NCBI GenBank assembly: GCA_947367255.1
Contig: CANBCZ010000001.1
Coordinates: 62,001 to 126,000, forward strand
Direction of reading: 5' to 3'
From: an uncultured Alistipes sp.
GTDB lineage: Bacteria; Bacteroidota; Bacteroidia; Bacteroidales; Rikenellaceae
DNA: 64,000 nucleotides
Shown here: positions 27,253 through 36,525 of the stretch, piece after piece
How the letters are laid out: each line of letters begins with the position of its first letter
Numbering within the stretch: the first letter of the stretch is position 1
Translations under genes and position numbers: made by a program
Notes under the pieces: model-generated
The model's database searches: none
Told to the model about the DNA's origin: nothing
The model's input: only the letters and a program-made list of their open reading frames with translations

Positions 27253-29187
27253 TTACTCTACCTCTACAAGGTTAATCTCCTTAGCAACCACAAAGAGTGA
27301 GTAGTGGTCTACTACGCGTGGCAGAGAGACTGTCTCGCCCGCCTTAACCTCGCGGTAGCAGATATACTGTGCTGCGATCTTCTTGCCATCCGGGGTGATT
27401 GCGCGAAGCTCTGCAGGGGTGATAAGCTTCCAGCCGTGCTTGTCGTGGTACTTGCGAATATCGGCAGTATTGCGTGCAAGGCAGTAGATACGACCGTCTG
27501 CGTGTGCAGTAACCTTTGTTGCAGGGGTCTTGTGCTTCTTCTTAGAGATTGCAGTAAGCATCTTGAAGCCCTCGAACTGGCGTGGATATACATCGCTCAC
27601 TACCTGCTTGAGGTTTGGCCACATATGCGCACCCTCAGTAAGCTCGCCCATAGTGTAGTAGCCCTTCTGAGCCTCTACGGTAACAGCGATCTCTGATGGC
27701 TGCTCGATGTATGGGATAGCAGAGAGTGAAGCGTTGTTCTTGTCAGAACGGAATGGGAGTACAGGCAGACCCTCAGCAGAGAAGAGGTTACCTACATCCT
27801 CGTTAAAGCAGTAGCGAACAGCCTTTGGTGCAGTTACTCCCTCTGCAGATACAACAACCTGATCACCCTCGATAGTTGCCTCGGCAAGGTAGAACTTGAT
27901 CTTCTTCTCGTTTGTAGGATCAGTAACACCGATCTGGAAACCGTTGATGCGACCCTCTGCCTTAAGGGTTGTAGGAACGTTGTTGAACGATACGCGGATA
28001 GTGTTGCCCACAACAGCGATGCTCTTGTAAGATGGGTGGCGGAAAGTACCTACGCTCTTGCCGTAGTGCTCACCGAGTGCGGTCTGTGCCAGACGGTGTG
28101 CAACATCTGCCTTATAGCGTGGGTGGATATCGCCCGGGATATCGAGCTGGTCCATAGTACCTACGATCTCGCAGTGGTCAATCTTGCGAGCTGCCTTCTC
28201 CTGTGACTCGCGCAGCTGTGCACCCTTGATGCCAGCGTATGTGTAAGGCACGAGCTGAACGATATAGAATGGCATTGTAGGGTTGTTGAACTCCTCACGC
28301 CAAGAGTTTACCAGCACCTCGAGAGAGTGTGCATAGCCGCGTGGTGAAGAGGATACATTTGCGCAACCCTGATACCAGATAACACCTGCGAAAGAGTTGT
28401 AACGGATAGGGTAGATATTTGCATTGTAGAGGTGAGACTCCTTGCCCTTCCACACCTTGTGCTTGATCTTTGTGCAGTCGCGCATAATCTTCGAGTCAGC
28501 CTCGATAACCTCCTTCTTCATCCAACCCTCGATGTATGTACCACCGAAAGATGCATCAACAAGACCGATAGGTACACCCAGTGCCTGCTGCAGCTCCTTA
28601 CCGAAGCCGTAACCTACAGCCGAGAACTGTGCAAGGTCCTCAGGGTTACATACAGCCCACTTAGTGTTCTTGCCCTCCTGCTGAGGAATGTCGCGCTGTG
28701 GAGTCTCCTTAGCGATACGACCGGTGCAGAGCAGACGGATATTTGTGTTCATCTTGCCCTCGAGCTCGCTCTTCATATCGAGGGTCTTGCGAACAGGCCA
28801 CTCCATATTACTCTGACCTGCGCAGAGCCATACCTCACCAAAGAGGATGTTTGTAAGGGTACGAACCTCCTTACCTGCCTTGATGGTCACGGTATGAGGG
28901 TTGAAGCTTGCTGCAGGGACTGCTACAGGAACAACCCATACACCCTCGGCATCAGCCTTTACGGTAACGGGCTTGCCTGCGATCCAGTCGCAAGAGACAG
29001 CAACCTTTGACTTAGGCTTTGCATAGCCCCAAATGTTTACGGTGCTGTTCTGCTGAAGCACCATATTGTCGCCAATAGCAGAAGGAATCTCCAGTGACTT
29101 TGGAAGCTCCTGCTCCTGTGCATTAAGGTTGAATGCAGTGAAAATTACAGCTGCAACAACCAAGAAAATTGTTCTCAGATTTTTCAT
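27253..29187 (-). CDS. Sialate O-acetylesterase-like SGNH protein
   Basis: 644 residues from ATG 29187 (MKNLRTIFLVVAAVIFTAFNLNAQ, exported); longer in-frame codons lie in the promoter. The SGNH nucleophile is in CAGQSNMEWPV (S126), and the acid/base pair in DIPGDIHPRYKADVAHRLA. The third block reads VIWYQGCANVS where relatives have QGESN. A C-terminal region of about 145 residues after the catalytic domain (from about EIAVTVEAQKG) is not part of the usual fold and I do not recognise it. Likely removes acetyl groups from host or dietary glycans; no other CAZyme is adjacent. Confidence 0.82.
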   Translation of the reverse strand: MKNLRTIFLVVAAVIFTAFNLNAQEQELPKSLEIPSAIGDNMVLQQNSTVNIWGYAKPKSKVAVSCDWIAGKPVTVKADAEGVWVVPVAVPAASFNPHTVTIKAGKEVRTLTNILFGEVWLCAGQSNMEWPVRKTLDMKSELEGKMNTNIRLLCTGRIAKETPQRDIPQQEGKNTKWAVCNPEDLAQFSAVGYGFGKELQQALGVPIGLVDASFGGTYIEGWMKKEVIEADSKIMRDCTKIKHKVWKGKESHLYNANIYPIRYNSFAGVIWYQGCANVSSSPRGYAHSLEVLVNSWREEFNNPTMPFYIVQLVPYTYAGIKGAQLRESQEKAARKIDHCEIVGTMDQLDIPGDIHPRYKADVAHRLAQTALGEHYGKSVGTFRHPSYKSIAVVGNTIRVSFNNVPTTLKAEGRINGFQIGVTDPTNEKKIKFYLAEATIEGDQVVVSAEGVTAPKAVRYCFNEDVGNLFSAEGLPVLPFRSDKNNASLSAIPYIEQPSEIAVTVEAQKGYYTMGELTEGAHMWPNLKQVVSDVYPRQFEGFKMLTAISKKKHKTPATKVTAHADGRIYCLARNTADIRKYHDKHGWKLITPAELRAITPDGKKIAAQYICYREVKAGETVSLPRVVDHYSLFVVAKEINLVEVE

Positions 29188-29213
29188 AAAATTGGTTTTT
29201 GGTTGATTTTCTG

Positions 29214-29244
29214 TTGCAAAGATAACGAAATTTTTATACTTTTG
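29214..29244 (+). promoter_or_regulatory. Divergent promoters of the MG2 and SGNH genes
   Basis: Plus strand TTG, 20 bases, TACTTTTG (29237-29244) for the MG2 gene, 16 bases before its ATG. The bases after this TTG (CAAAGATA, 29217-29224) form TATCTTTG on the minus strand, a -7 element for the SGNH gene. Confidence 0.5.
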
Positions 29245-29260
29245 GTATAAAATTAGAACT

Positions 29261-32014
29261 ATGAAACGACTATTCTCACTCATATTGCTGCTCTTTTTCT
29301 TGGCACTGCCTGTTTTTGCACAGAAGAATAAGCAACTGCCGGAGGCTATGCTCACTCCTACAAAGAGCTTTGCACAGACCCTCTCCGAGAGCTACGACCT
29401 CTTCTATCGCAGCGGAGGAGTCTTCGAGAAACTCTACTTGATGACCGATAAACCCTACTACAGCGCCGGTGAGACCCTCTACCTGAGCGGTTATCTTGTC
29501 CACGCCACGCTGCTTACGCGCAACTCGGCATCCCGTTATGTCTATGCCGAGCTGATCACCCCTGAGGGACAGCTCGTAGAGCGAATAAAGATTGATGCCA
29601 CTCAAGGTCAGTTTATCGGCACCTTTGCCCTCAATGCCCGCCTCACTTCGGGTCGTTATACCATTCGTGCATATACCCGCTGGATGACCAACTTCGATAT
29701 GGGTTATCTCTTCACGCGCGAAATATATATAGGTAACTATATCGACGATGCCATCCTCACCTCTGTAAAGTATACTGTCGAGAGCAACGGAACCGTTACG
29801 GGTCGCCTCCGCATCTCCGACCAATTCTCGCTGCCTATAGTCTCTACGCCTGTGCGTTACAGACTTGTCGTGGGCGGCAGATCGCGTTCGCACCAGAGTC
29901 GCACAGACCAGAATGGCGAGATCCGCTTCAACTTCAAGCCGTCGGAGGATCCGAACGACTGTATAGAGGTTCGCGTGCACGCCAATAGCCGCGACCTGCA
30001 GCGATATATACAGATGCCGTCATTCTCTGACGAGTACCATGTCCACTTCTGCCCTGAGGGAGGTAACCTTGTTGGCGGTATTGCGCAGGTTATCGCCTTT
30101 AAGGCGCTGAGTGCTAATGGCAAGAGTTGTGAGGTCAAGGGCGAGCTCTTCAGCTCAAAGGGGGAGCATATCGCCACACTTGCTACCGAACATCGCGGTA
30201 TGGGTCGTTTTGTTATGCGTCCTACAGTCGGCGAGAGCTACTATGCCGAGTTCTCATCTGCATCGGGCATTACCCGTCGTTTCGATCTGCCGCAGGTGGA
30301 GAGTGCAGGTGTTGCGCTGAGAGTTATGCGTCAGGCAGATAGGTATATGGCGCTTGTGCAGTCATCGGGTGTAGATATATCGAACTATGCGGCAGTTATC
30401 CACTCGCGTGGTGCTGTGGTAGGTGTTGTGGAGGATCTGCAGCGCCCGATAAAGATATTCAATCGCGAGCTCTTGGACGGTATCGCGCAGATATCTGTTG
30501 TTGAGAAGAGCAGTAATACGGTTGTTGCCGAGCGACTCTTCTTTGTTCGCAATGGCTGCTATGCACAGGCTGCAATTACTAAAAATCGTGAGCGTTACAA
30601 CTGCCGCCAGCATGTTAATATGGATATTGCCGTCACCGACTCGCAGGGTCGTGCCGCATCGGGTAACTTCTCGATGACCGTTACTGACGCCTCTGTCGTT
30701 GAGCGCAGCGAGGAGAACGAGAATATCCTCTCCTATATGTTGCTCTCCTCAGATTTGAGGGGCGAGGTAGAGGATCCGGGCAGCTACTTTGTAGATAATA
30801 ACCAAAAGACGCTCGACAATCTCGACCTTGTGATGATGACCAATGGCTGGCGTCGTTATGAGCTGCAGAGTGTGCTTGCCGGCGAACTGCCACGAATTAT
30901 TACCCCTATGGAGGAGTCGGAGCGCGTGCGCGGTTCGGTCTTCGGACTTATCGGTAAGGCGAAAAAGCCGAGTGTGGTGCTGATGAACCCAAAGACTATG
31001 CAGGTCGAGCAGTTTGAGTTGAGCGAGTATAACAACTTTATTATCGCCGGTCTGGACTGCAAGGAGGATACGCAGTATATCATTCAGGCGCTCAACAAGA
31101 AGGGTCGCGATAAGACGGTGCGTATCGAGATTGAGACCGAGAACTTCCCTGTCATCACCTCGTCACACCTGCGCGAACACTACCTCTCGCCGGCAATGCC
31201 TATCCCGTCGGCATTCCTTACAAGAGCCAAGGAGCGCTACTTCAACGAGGGTGGCGAGCGCGTGGTAGATATTGAGGAGATTGTCATTATGGCACGCCGC
31301 AGAAGCTCCTCATTCTTTGCTACATCTACTGCAGGAAGTATGCTGCATGGCGATCTGTCGCGCTTTGCAACGGTATACGATGCTCTGGCAACCTTCAAGG
31401 AGCTCGAGGTGGTCGGTACTATGGTTACCACAAAGCAGCACTACGCCGCACGAGATGTACGCGTGGCATTTGAGGAGACCTTTGACAATACCGACGAGAG
31501 TAATAGCGATATGGCATTTCTGCAGACCGTGCCATCTGTCGAGCAGGATGTAAATGTTCCGGATGTATATATCAACGGAAACCTCGCCGATATCTCCGAC
31601 TTGGGCGACTACGATACAAAATATGTCGAGCGACTCTCCTTTGCCGATGGTCGCGCTGCCACTATGCTCGGTCTGCCGGCAGGTCAGGGCGCAATTCTTA
31701 TGGAGGTGAGCAAAGAGGGTATGGTCTATACCACCGACTCGGACGCTATGGCGCGCATCCTTGTTCGCGGTAGCCATAAACCTGCGGAGTTCTTCAAACC
31801 GAAGTACTCTACCGCTGCCGAACTCTATAACAGCAATAAGGATATGCGCTCTACAATCGCGTGGGAGCCTCTCCTGCGCCCCGCAGCAGATGGTAAAATC
31901 GCCGTGGACTTCTATACCGCCGACCGCAGCGGACTCTATGATGTGATTATTGAGGGTGTGACTGATGGGGGAGAGTTATTGTATAGTCATACCCAAATCG
32001 AAGTGAGAAAGTAA
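29261..32014 (+). CDS. MG2-domain envelope protein with C-terminal TonB-plug-like domain
   Basis: 917 residues, exported (signal ends FLALPVFAQ). Near the N-terminus KLYLMTDKPYYSAGETLYLSG is an alpha-2-macroglobulin MG2 signature, followed by several Ig-like beta domains. From about residue 660 (VVDIEEIVIMARRR) there is a plug-like domain with DVYINGNLADIS...YVERLSFADGRAATMLGLPAGQGAILMEVSKEG, resembling TonB-receptor plugs but with no barrel after it. The final ~100 residues (from about KPAEFFKPKYST) form a terminal beta domain. Function unknown. The stop codon lies inside the arm of repeat C1. Confidence 0.75.
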   Translation: MKRLFSLILLLFFLALPVFAQKNKQLPEAMLTPTKSFAQTLSESYDLFYRSGGVFEKLYLMTDKPYYSAGETLYLSGYLVHATLLTRNSASRYVYAELITPEGQLVERIKIDATQGQFIGTFALNARLTSGRYTIRAYTRWMTNFDMGYLFTREIYIGNYIDDAILTSVKYTVESNGTVTGRLRISDQFSLPIVSTPVRYRLVVGGRSRSHQSRTDQNGEIRFNFKPSEDPNDCIEVRVHANSRDLQRYIQMPSFSDEYHVHFCPEGGNLVGGIAQVIAFKALSANGKSCEVKGELFSSKGEHIATLATEHRGMGRFVMRPTVGESYYAEFSSASGITRRFDLPQVESAGVALRVMRQADRYMALVQSSGVDISNYAAVIHSRGAVVGVVEDLQRPIKIFNRELLDGIAQISVVEKSSNTVVAERLFFVRNGCYAQAAITKNRERYNCRQHVNMDIAVTDSQGRAASGNFSMTVTDASVVERSEENENILSYMLLSSDLRGEVEDPGSYFVDNNQKTLDNLDLVMMTNGWRRYELQSVLAGELPRIITPMEESERVRGSVFGLIGKAKKPSVVLMNPKTMQVEQFELSEYNNFIIAGLDCKEDTQYIIQALNKKGRDKTVRIEIETENFPVITSSHLREHYLSPAMPIPSAFLTRAKERYFNEGGERVVDIEEIVIMARRRSSSFFATSTAGSMLHGDLSRFATVYDALATFKELEVVGTMVTTKQHYAARDVRVAFEETFDNTDESNSDMAFLQTVPSVEQDVNVPDVYINGNLADISDLGDYDTKYVERLSFADGRAATMLGLPAGQGAILMEVSKEGMVYTTDSDAMARILVRGSHKPAEFFKPKYSTAAELYNSNKDMRSTIAWEPLLRPAADGKIAVDFYTADRSGLYDVIIEGVTDGGELLYSHTQIEVRK

Positions 32015-32128
32015 AGAAAAAGCGAATTTCTTCGTTACGCTTGTGCTCGAAATCCTCATTTACGTCTGAGTAAACTCCGGTTTCTCGCACTGCGCAAGCC
32101 TTGAAATTCATCTTTTTCTTTACTTTCT
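32006..32128 (+). repeat. Family C inverted repeat, copy C1
   Basis: Left arm AGAAAGTAAAGAAAAAG contains the last two codons and stop of the MG2 gene; the right arm 32112-32128 is its exact complement, with GAATTTC/GAAATTC continuing inside. Nested pairs GCTTG/CAAGC, GTGC/GCAC and TTTAC/GTAAA follow. Shares the inner blocks CGTTACGCT and GCAAGCCTTGAAA with C2. Confidence 0.75.
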
Positions 32129-32191
32129 TGTGCAACTTGAGTAGCTCTTGTTATACAGATTATTGCTGTTGGCTAATGGCTAAAAGCAAGC

Positions 32192-32223
32192 AAAAAAATC
32201 CCGAGTCATCAGACCCGGGATTC
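32192..32223 (-). terminator. Terminator of rpsA
   Basis: Minus strand AATCCCGGGTC, loop, GACTCGGGATT then T7; 21 bases after the rpsA stop. Confidence 0.8.
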
Positions 32224-32243
32224 GTTTATATGTGTAGCAAATA

Positions 32244-34025
32244 CTACTTCTTCTCGAGCTGAGCCTTGAGCTCTGCAAGACCTGCGATGTCACCGAGAGT
32301 AGTCTTCTCTACAGACTGCTGGATCTTCTTTACAGAAGACTTTGTAGCGTCTGCAGCTGCCTTGCGCTCTGCCTTCTCAGCAGCAGCCTCTGCACGACGA
32401 GCCTCCTCGAAAAGACGGCTGTGTGAAAGGGTGATGCGCTTTGTAGCCTTAGAGAAGTCGATAACCTTGAACTCTGCAGTCTCACCTGCCTTAAGAGTAG
32501 TGCCATCCTCCTTAACGAGCTGCTTTGCAGGAGCGAAGCCCTCTACATTCTCAGCAAGTGTTACGATAGCGCCCTTCTCAGTTACCTCAGCGATAGTACC
32601 GTTGTGAACAGTATCTACTGCGAACTGCTGCTCGATAGCGTTCCATGGGTTCTCCTCGAGCTGCTTGTGACCAAGGCTGAGACGACGGTTCTCCTTGTCG
32701 ATCTCGAGAACTACTACCTCGATATCTGCACCTACAGAGGTGAACTCGTTTGGATGCTTAACCTTCTTAGTCCAAGAGAGGTCAGAGATGTGGATAAGAC
32801 CATCGATACCCTCCTCAATCTCTACGAATACACCGAAGTTAGTGAAGTTGCGAACCTTTGCAGTGCACTTTGTGCCTACAGGATACTTAGTCTCGATGTT
32901 CTCCCATGGATCAGCAGTGAGCTGCTTGATACCGAGTGACATCTTGCGCTCCTCGCGGTCGAGGGTAAGAACTACAGCCTCGATCTGGTCGCCAACCTTC
33001 ATGAAGTCCTGTGCAGAACGGAGGTGCTGGCTCCAAGACATCTCAGAAACGTGGATAAGACCCTCTACACCTGCAGCGATCTCTACGAATGCGCCGTAGT
33101 CAGCCATAACAACAACCTTACCGGTTACCTTGTCACCAACCTTGAGGTTAGCGTCGAGTGACTCCCAAGGGTGTGGAGTGAGCTGCTTGAGACCGAGTGC
33201 GATACGCTTCTTGCTGTCATCGAAGTCGAGGATAACAACGTTGAGCTTCTGGTCGAGAGCAACAACCTCCTCTGGGTGGCTTACGCGGCCCCAAGAGAGG
33301 TCAGTGATGTGGATAAGACCATCTACGCCACCGAGGTCGATGAATACACCGTAGGTAGTGATGTTCTTAACAGTACCCTCAAGGATCTGACCCTTCTCGA
33401 GCTTAGACATGATAACCTGCTTCTGTGCCTCGAGCTCTGCCTCGATAAGAGCCTTGTGAGATACAACAACGTTACGGAACTCCTGGTTGATCTTAACAAC
33501 CTTGAACTCCATAGTCTTATCAACATATACGTCGTAGTCGCGAATAGGCTTAACGTCAATCTGCGAACCTGGAAGGAATGCCTCGATGCCGAATACATCA
33601 ACGATCATACCGCCCTTAGTGCGGCACTTAACATAACCCTTGATGATCTCGTCCTTCTCCAGAGCCTCATTAACACGATCCCAGCTCTTGAGCTGACGAG
33701 CCTTCTTGTGAGAGAGGATGAGCTGACCGCCCTTGTCCTCTACAGACTCTACATAAACCTCTACCTTGTCGCCAACCTGCAGCTCAGAGTTGTAACGGAA
33801 CTCAGATGCTGTGATAACGCCCTCGCTCTTGTAGCCGATGTTTACGATTACCTCGCGCTTGTTGATCTCGGTAACGGTACCCTCTACGGTCTCACCTACA
33901 GCGATGTTTGACATGGTGTTGTCGTACTGCGCTGCGATCTCCTCCTTAGAAACAGGGTAAAGACCAAGCTCGCTCTCAAACGCTGCCCAATCGAAATTCT
34001 CGTTTGCTACTTTAATGTTTTCCAT
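32244..34025 (-). CDS. rpsA: 30S ribosomal protein S1
   Basis: 593-residue mRNA-binding ribosomal protein with about six S1 OB-fold repeats; clear units start at GETVEGTVTEINKREVIVNIG, GQILEGTVKNITTYGVFIDLGGVDGLIHITDLSW, GDKVTGKVVVMADYGAFVEIAAGVEGLIHVSEMSW and GTKCTAKVRNFTNFGVFVEIEEGIDGLIHISDLSW. The Ala/Lys/Glu-rich C-terminal tail (about 545-593) is extra to the repeats. Single-gene transcript with its own promoter, a leader of about 90 bases that can fold, and a terminator. Confidence 0.96.
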   Translation of the reverse strand: MENIKVANENFDWAAFESELGLYPVSKEEIAAQYDNTMSNIAVGETVEGTVTEINKREVIVNIGYKSEGVITASEFRYNSELQVGDKVEVYVESVEDKGGQLILSHKKARQLKSWDRVNEALEKDEIIKGYVKCRTKGGMIVDVFGIEAFLPGSQIDVKPIRDYDVYVDKTMEFKVVKINQEFRNVVVSHKALIEAELEAQKQVIMSKLEKGQILEGTVKNITTYGVFIDLGGVDGLIHITDLSWGRVSHPEEVVALDQKLNVVILDFDDSKKRIALGLKQLTPHPWESLDANLKVGDKVTGKVVVMADYGAFVEIAAGVEGLIHVSEMSWSQHLRSAQDFMKVGDQIEAVVLTLDREERKMSLGIKQLTADPWENIETKYPVGTKCTAKVRNFTNFGVFVEIEEGIDGLIHISDLSWTKKVKHPNEFTSVGADIEVVVLEIDKENRRLSLGHKQLEENPWNAIEQQFAVDTVHNGTIAEVTEKGAIVTLAENVEGFAPAKQLVKEDGTTLKAGETAEFKVIDFSKATKRITLSHSRLFEEARRAEAAAEKAERKAAADATKSSVKKIQQSVEKTTLGDIAGLAELKAQLEKK

Positions 34026-34114
34026 TTGTTAAATTTTGCGATACAATCGCCCGTTAAAAGTTAAAAATTAGTTATTAAATGAATCCGCACATGCGTATGT
34101 GCACGTACGGACCG

Positions 34115-34146
34115 CAAAGGTATGTATAAAAAATCGAACTGCCAAA
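34115..34146 (-). promoter_or_regulatory. Promoter of rpsA
   Basis: Minus strand TTG, 20 bases, TACCTTTG. The transcribed leader then contains GCACAT-ACGC-ATGTGC (34087-34102), a hairpin that could be used for feedback by S1. Confidence 0.6.
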
Positions 34147-34214
34147 TATTTGACGGATAAATATTTGTAACAATGTTGTTTAGAGGGATTTACCTCCAAT
34201 AGTCGTCCTGTACC

Positions 34215-34340
34215 ATTTGTCGTCAAAGGGTGTTAGAGATGGTATCTCGTGAAAATATCCCCGGATGGGACATACTGAGCGTATTTCCCATTCGGGGATA
34301 TGAGCGATGTGCCATATATGACACCTTTTCACGACAAATT
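34215..34340 (-). repeat. Family A nested hairpin repeat, copy A6
   Basis: In minus orientation it begins within the frr stop (TAATTTGTCGTGAAAAGG). Core TATCCCCGAATGGGA/TCCCATCCGGGGATA with cap ATAC-GCTCA-GTAT. It fills much of the gap between rpsA and frr; the remainder is the rpsA promoter. Confidence 0.85.
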
Positions 34341-34896
34341 ATACGGTCATAATCTCTTTCTCCTTCTTCTCAAACGCCGCATCAACCATCTTGCTGTACT
34401 TCTCGAGCAGCTTCTGAGCCTGGCTCTCGCCATCCTTACTCTCATCCTCAGGCATACCCTCTTTTACAGCCTTCTTGAACGCCTCCACAGCGTCACGACG
34501 AGCATTTCGCAGTGAGATACGGGCATTCTCAACCTCGCCCTTAGACTGCTTTACAAGCTCCTTACGACGCTCCTCTGTAAGTGGCGGAATAGAGAGACGG
34601 ATGTGCTCACCGTTGTTCGATGGGGTAAGACCGATGTTTGAGTCGAGAATAGCCTTCTCGATAGCACGAATCATATTCTTATCCCATGGCTGGATAAGGA
34701 TGGTCTTTGCATCGGGAACGGTCACACTTGCTACGCCCGACACTGGGGTCTGTGAACCGTAGTAGTCCACGAAAACGCCGTTGAGTACATTTGTTGAAGC
34801 CTTACCTGCGCGGATGTTGAGCAGGGTCTCCTCCAAGAAATCTACAGCCTTCTGCATTCTTGCAGAGGCATCTGCCAAAATAGTCTTAGAATCCAT
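34339..34896 (-). CDS. frr: Ribosome recycling factor
   Basis: 185 residues; splits post-termination ribosomes with EF-G. Conserved blocks: LLNIRAGKAST, YYGSQTPVSGVASVTVPDAKTILIQPWDK, NIGLTPSNNGEHIRLSIPPLTEERRKELVK, and the three-helix bundle at the end. Downstream of pyrH and the thioredoxin gene in one operon. The stop lies in the arm of A6. Confidence 0.97.
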   Translation of the reverse strand: MDSKTILADASARMQKAVDFLEETLLNIRAGKASTNVLNGVFVDYYGSQTPVSGVASVTVPDAKTILIQPWDKNMIRAIEKAILDSNIGLTPSNNGEHIRLSIPPLTEERRKELVKQSKGEVENARISLRNARRDAVEAFKKAVKEGMPEDESKDGESQAQKLLEKYSKMVDAAFEKKEKEIMTV

Positions 34897-34917
34897 TGTT
34901 ACTGTTATTTTTTGTTT

Positions 34918-35523
34918 CTACTTATTGTTGTTCAGGGTCTTTTCGATAGTCTTTATAAGGTGCTCAAACTCAGCCTTGTCGTAGCCGATGCTTGCAAGGA
35001 TAACCTTTCCGTCGGCACCGATAAGGAAGTTGCGCGGGATGTAGTTCTTCGCATAGCGATGGAAGATCTTCTGATCTGGGTCAAGACCCATCGGGAAGGT
35101 GTAACCCATACGCTTGCGGAAGGCGGCAACAGTCTGTAACTCCTCGCCACGAGAGATTGGCAGGAATACGAAATCCTTGCCCGCAAAACGGTCGATAATA
35201 TCTGCCTGTACCCTTGTCAGCTCCTCACGACACGGAGGACACCATGTCGCCCAGAAGTTCACAAGCACCACCTTGCCGCGCAGATCCGAAAGACGAACGC
35301 TCTTGCCGTCAAACATCTCTACGACAAAATCGGGTGCCTCCATACCCTCCTTGACAATTGTCGAGGCATCTATCTGCTCCTGTGTCTGTGGCTCGGCAGC
35401 AGCAGACGGCTCAGCCTTCGCATCGGTTGGGTTCCAGAAGAGAAGCACCGCTACAATGGCAAGCGTTACAACAAGCATAAGGATAAGGGTCAGGTTGCTC
35501 TTTTTTTGTCTACGAGTTTTCAT
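34918..35523 (-). CDS. TlpA-like membrane-anchored thioredoxin
   Basis: 201 residues. One N-terminal membrane anchor (about 11-30), a linker rich in Ala/Glu/Pro, then a thioredoxin fold with active site WATWCPPCREE (C95 and C98) and the cis-Pro region ...YIPRNFLIGADGKVI. Presumably reduces disulfides or haem-protein cysteines in the periplasm. Placed between pyrH and frr (17- and 21-base gaps), which are adjacent in many other phyla. A reductant supply gene (CcdA/DsbD) is not seen. Confidence 0.9.
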   Translation of the reverse strand: MKTRRQKKSNLTLILMLVVTLAIVAVLLFWNPTDAKAEPSAAAEPQTQEQIDASTIVKEGMEAPDFVVEMFDGKSVRLSDLRGKVVLVNFWATWCPPCREELTRVQADIIDRFAGKDFVFLPISRGEELQTVAAFRKRMGYTFPMGLDPDQKIFHRYAKNYIPRNFLIGADGKVILASIGYDKAEFEHLIKTIEKTLNNNK

Positions 35524-35540
35524 AACTACTTGTTTATTAG

Positions 35541-36248
35541 TTATTTGTGTACTAAGGTGCCGATGTTCTCACCCTGCAATACCTTCATCAGATTACCCTC
35601 GGTATCCATATCGAATACGATGATGTTCAGACCATTCTCCTTGCAGAGTGTAAAGGCTGTCATATCCATAATCTTGAGGTTGCGGGTGTAGACCTCGTCA
35701 AATGTAATTGTGTCGAACTTTGTCGCTGTAGGGTCCTTCTCCGGATCGGCAGTGTATATGCCGTCTACGCGAGTGCCCTTGAAAAATCCGTCAGCTTCAA
35801 TCTCTATGCCACGCAGCGCCGAAGCGGTATCTGTCGAGAAGTACGGGTTGGATGTTCCACCACCGATAATCACTACATAACCTGCGTTGAGATACTCGAG
35901 AGCCTTGTCCTTTGAGTAGTACTCGCCAATAGGCTCCATACGGATAGATGTGAGCACCTTGCACTTTACACCCTCATCGGCAAGCACCGCCTGCAGACCG
36001 AGGGAGTTGATAATTGTCGCCAGCATACCCATCTGGTCGCCCTTCACGCGGTCAAAACCACGCTTTGCACCCTGCAAACCGCGGAATATGTTACCACCAC
36101 CAATAACGATACCAATCTGCACGCCAAGCTCAGTCGCCTGCTTAATCTGTACCGCATAACTGCGCAACTGCTCCATCGAGATACCATACTTCTGCTCTCC
36201 CTGAAGTGACTCACCACTGAGTTTCAATAAAATTCTCTTATACTGCAT
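35541..36248 (-). CDS. pyrH: Uridylate kinase
   Basis: UMP kinase of pyrimidine nucleotide synthesis, 235 residues, amino-acid-kinase fold. KLSGESLQGE at the start, GIVIGGGNIFRG, DQMGMLATIINSLGLQ and FFKGTRVDGIYTADPEKDPTATKFD are family motifs. First gene of pyrH-tlpA-frr. A TATATTTG box on the minus strand (36383 to 36376) may be its promoter. Confidence 0.97.
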   Translation of the reverse strand: MQYKRILLKLSGESLQGEQKYGISMEQLRSYAVQIKQATELGVQIGIVIGGGNIFRGLQGAKRGFDRVKGDQMGMLATIINSLGLQAVLADEGVKCKVLTSIRMEPIGEYYSKDKALEYLNAGYVVIIGGGTSNPYFSTDTASALRGIEIEADGFFKGTRVDGIYTADPEKDPTATKFDTITFDEVYTRNLKIMDMTAFTLCKENGLNIIVFDMDTEGNLMKVLQGENIGTLVHK

Positions 36249-36453
36249 ATCTTTTGTTTTGTTACTTCGTAACGCTGTTTGCCGTTGGCGGAATTTTAAT
36301 ATAAATACATCTGCAAAGCAAATGGCTAAAGGCTACCGACCAATAACTTTGTACTATAATCTTCCAATAATACTACAAATATACGAAAAAAAATCGAAAT
36401 CAATATATTTTCTCCTTTTTTCGGGGGCGTAATTAAAAAAAAGTTGTAAAGCG

Positions 36454-36484
36454 TTGCATGTTTCTGCATTTGTTGCTAACTTTG
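36454..36484 (+). promoter_or_regulatory. Promoter of the Sel1-repeat gene
   Basis: TTG, 20 bases, TAACTTTG; 41 bases before the start codon. Confidence 0.6.
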
Positions 36485-36525
36485 AACAACCATTGTAATA
36501 GGATGTAAACCAAAACCTTACCGAT

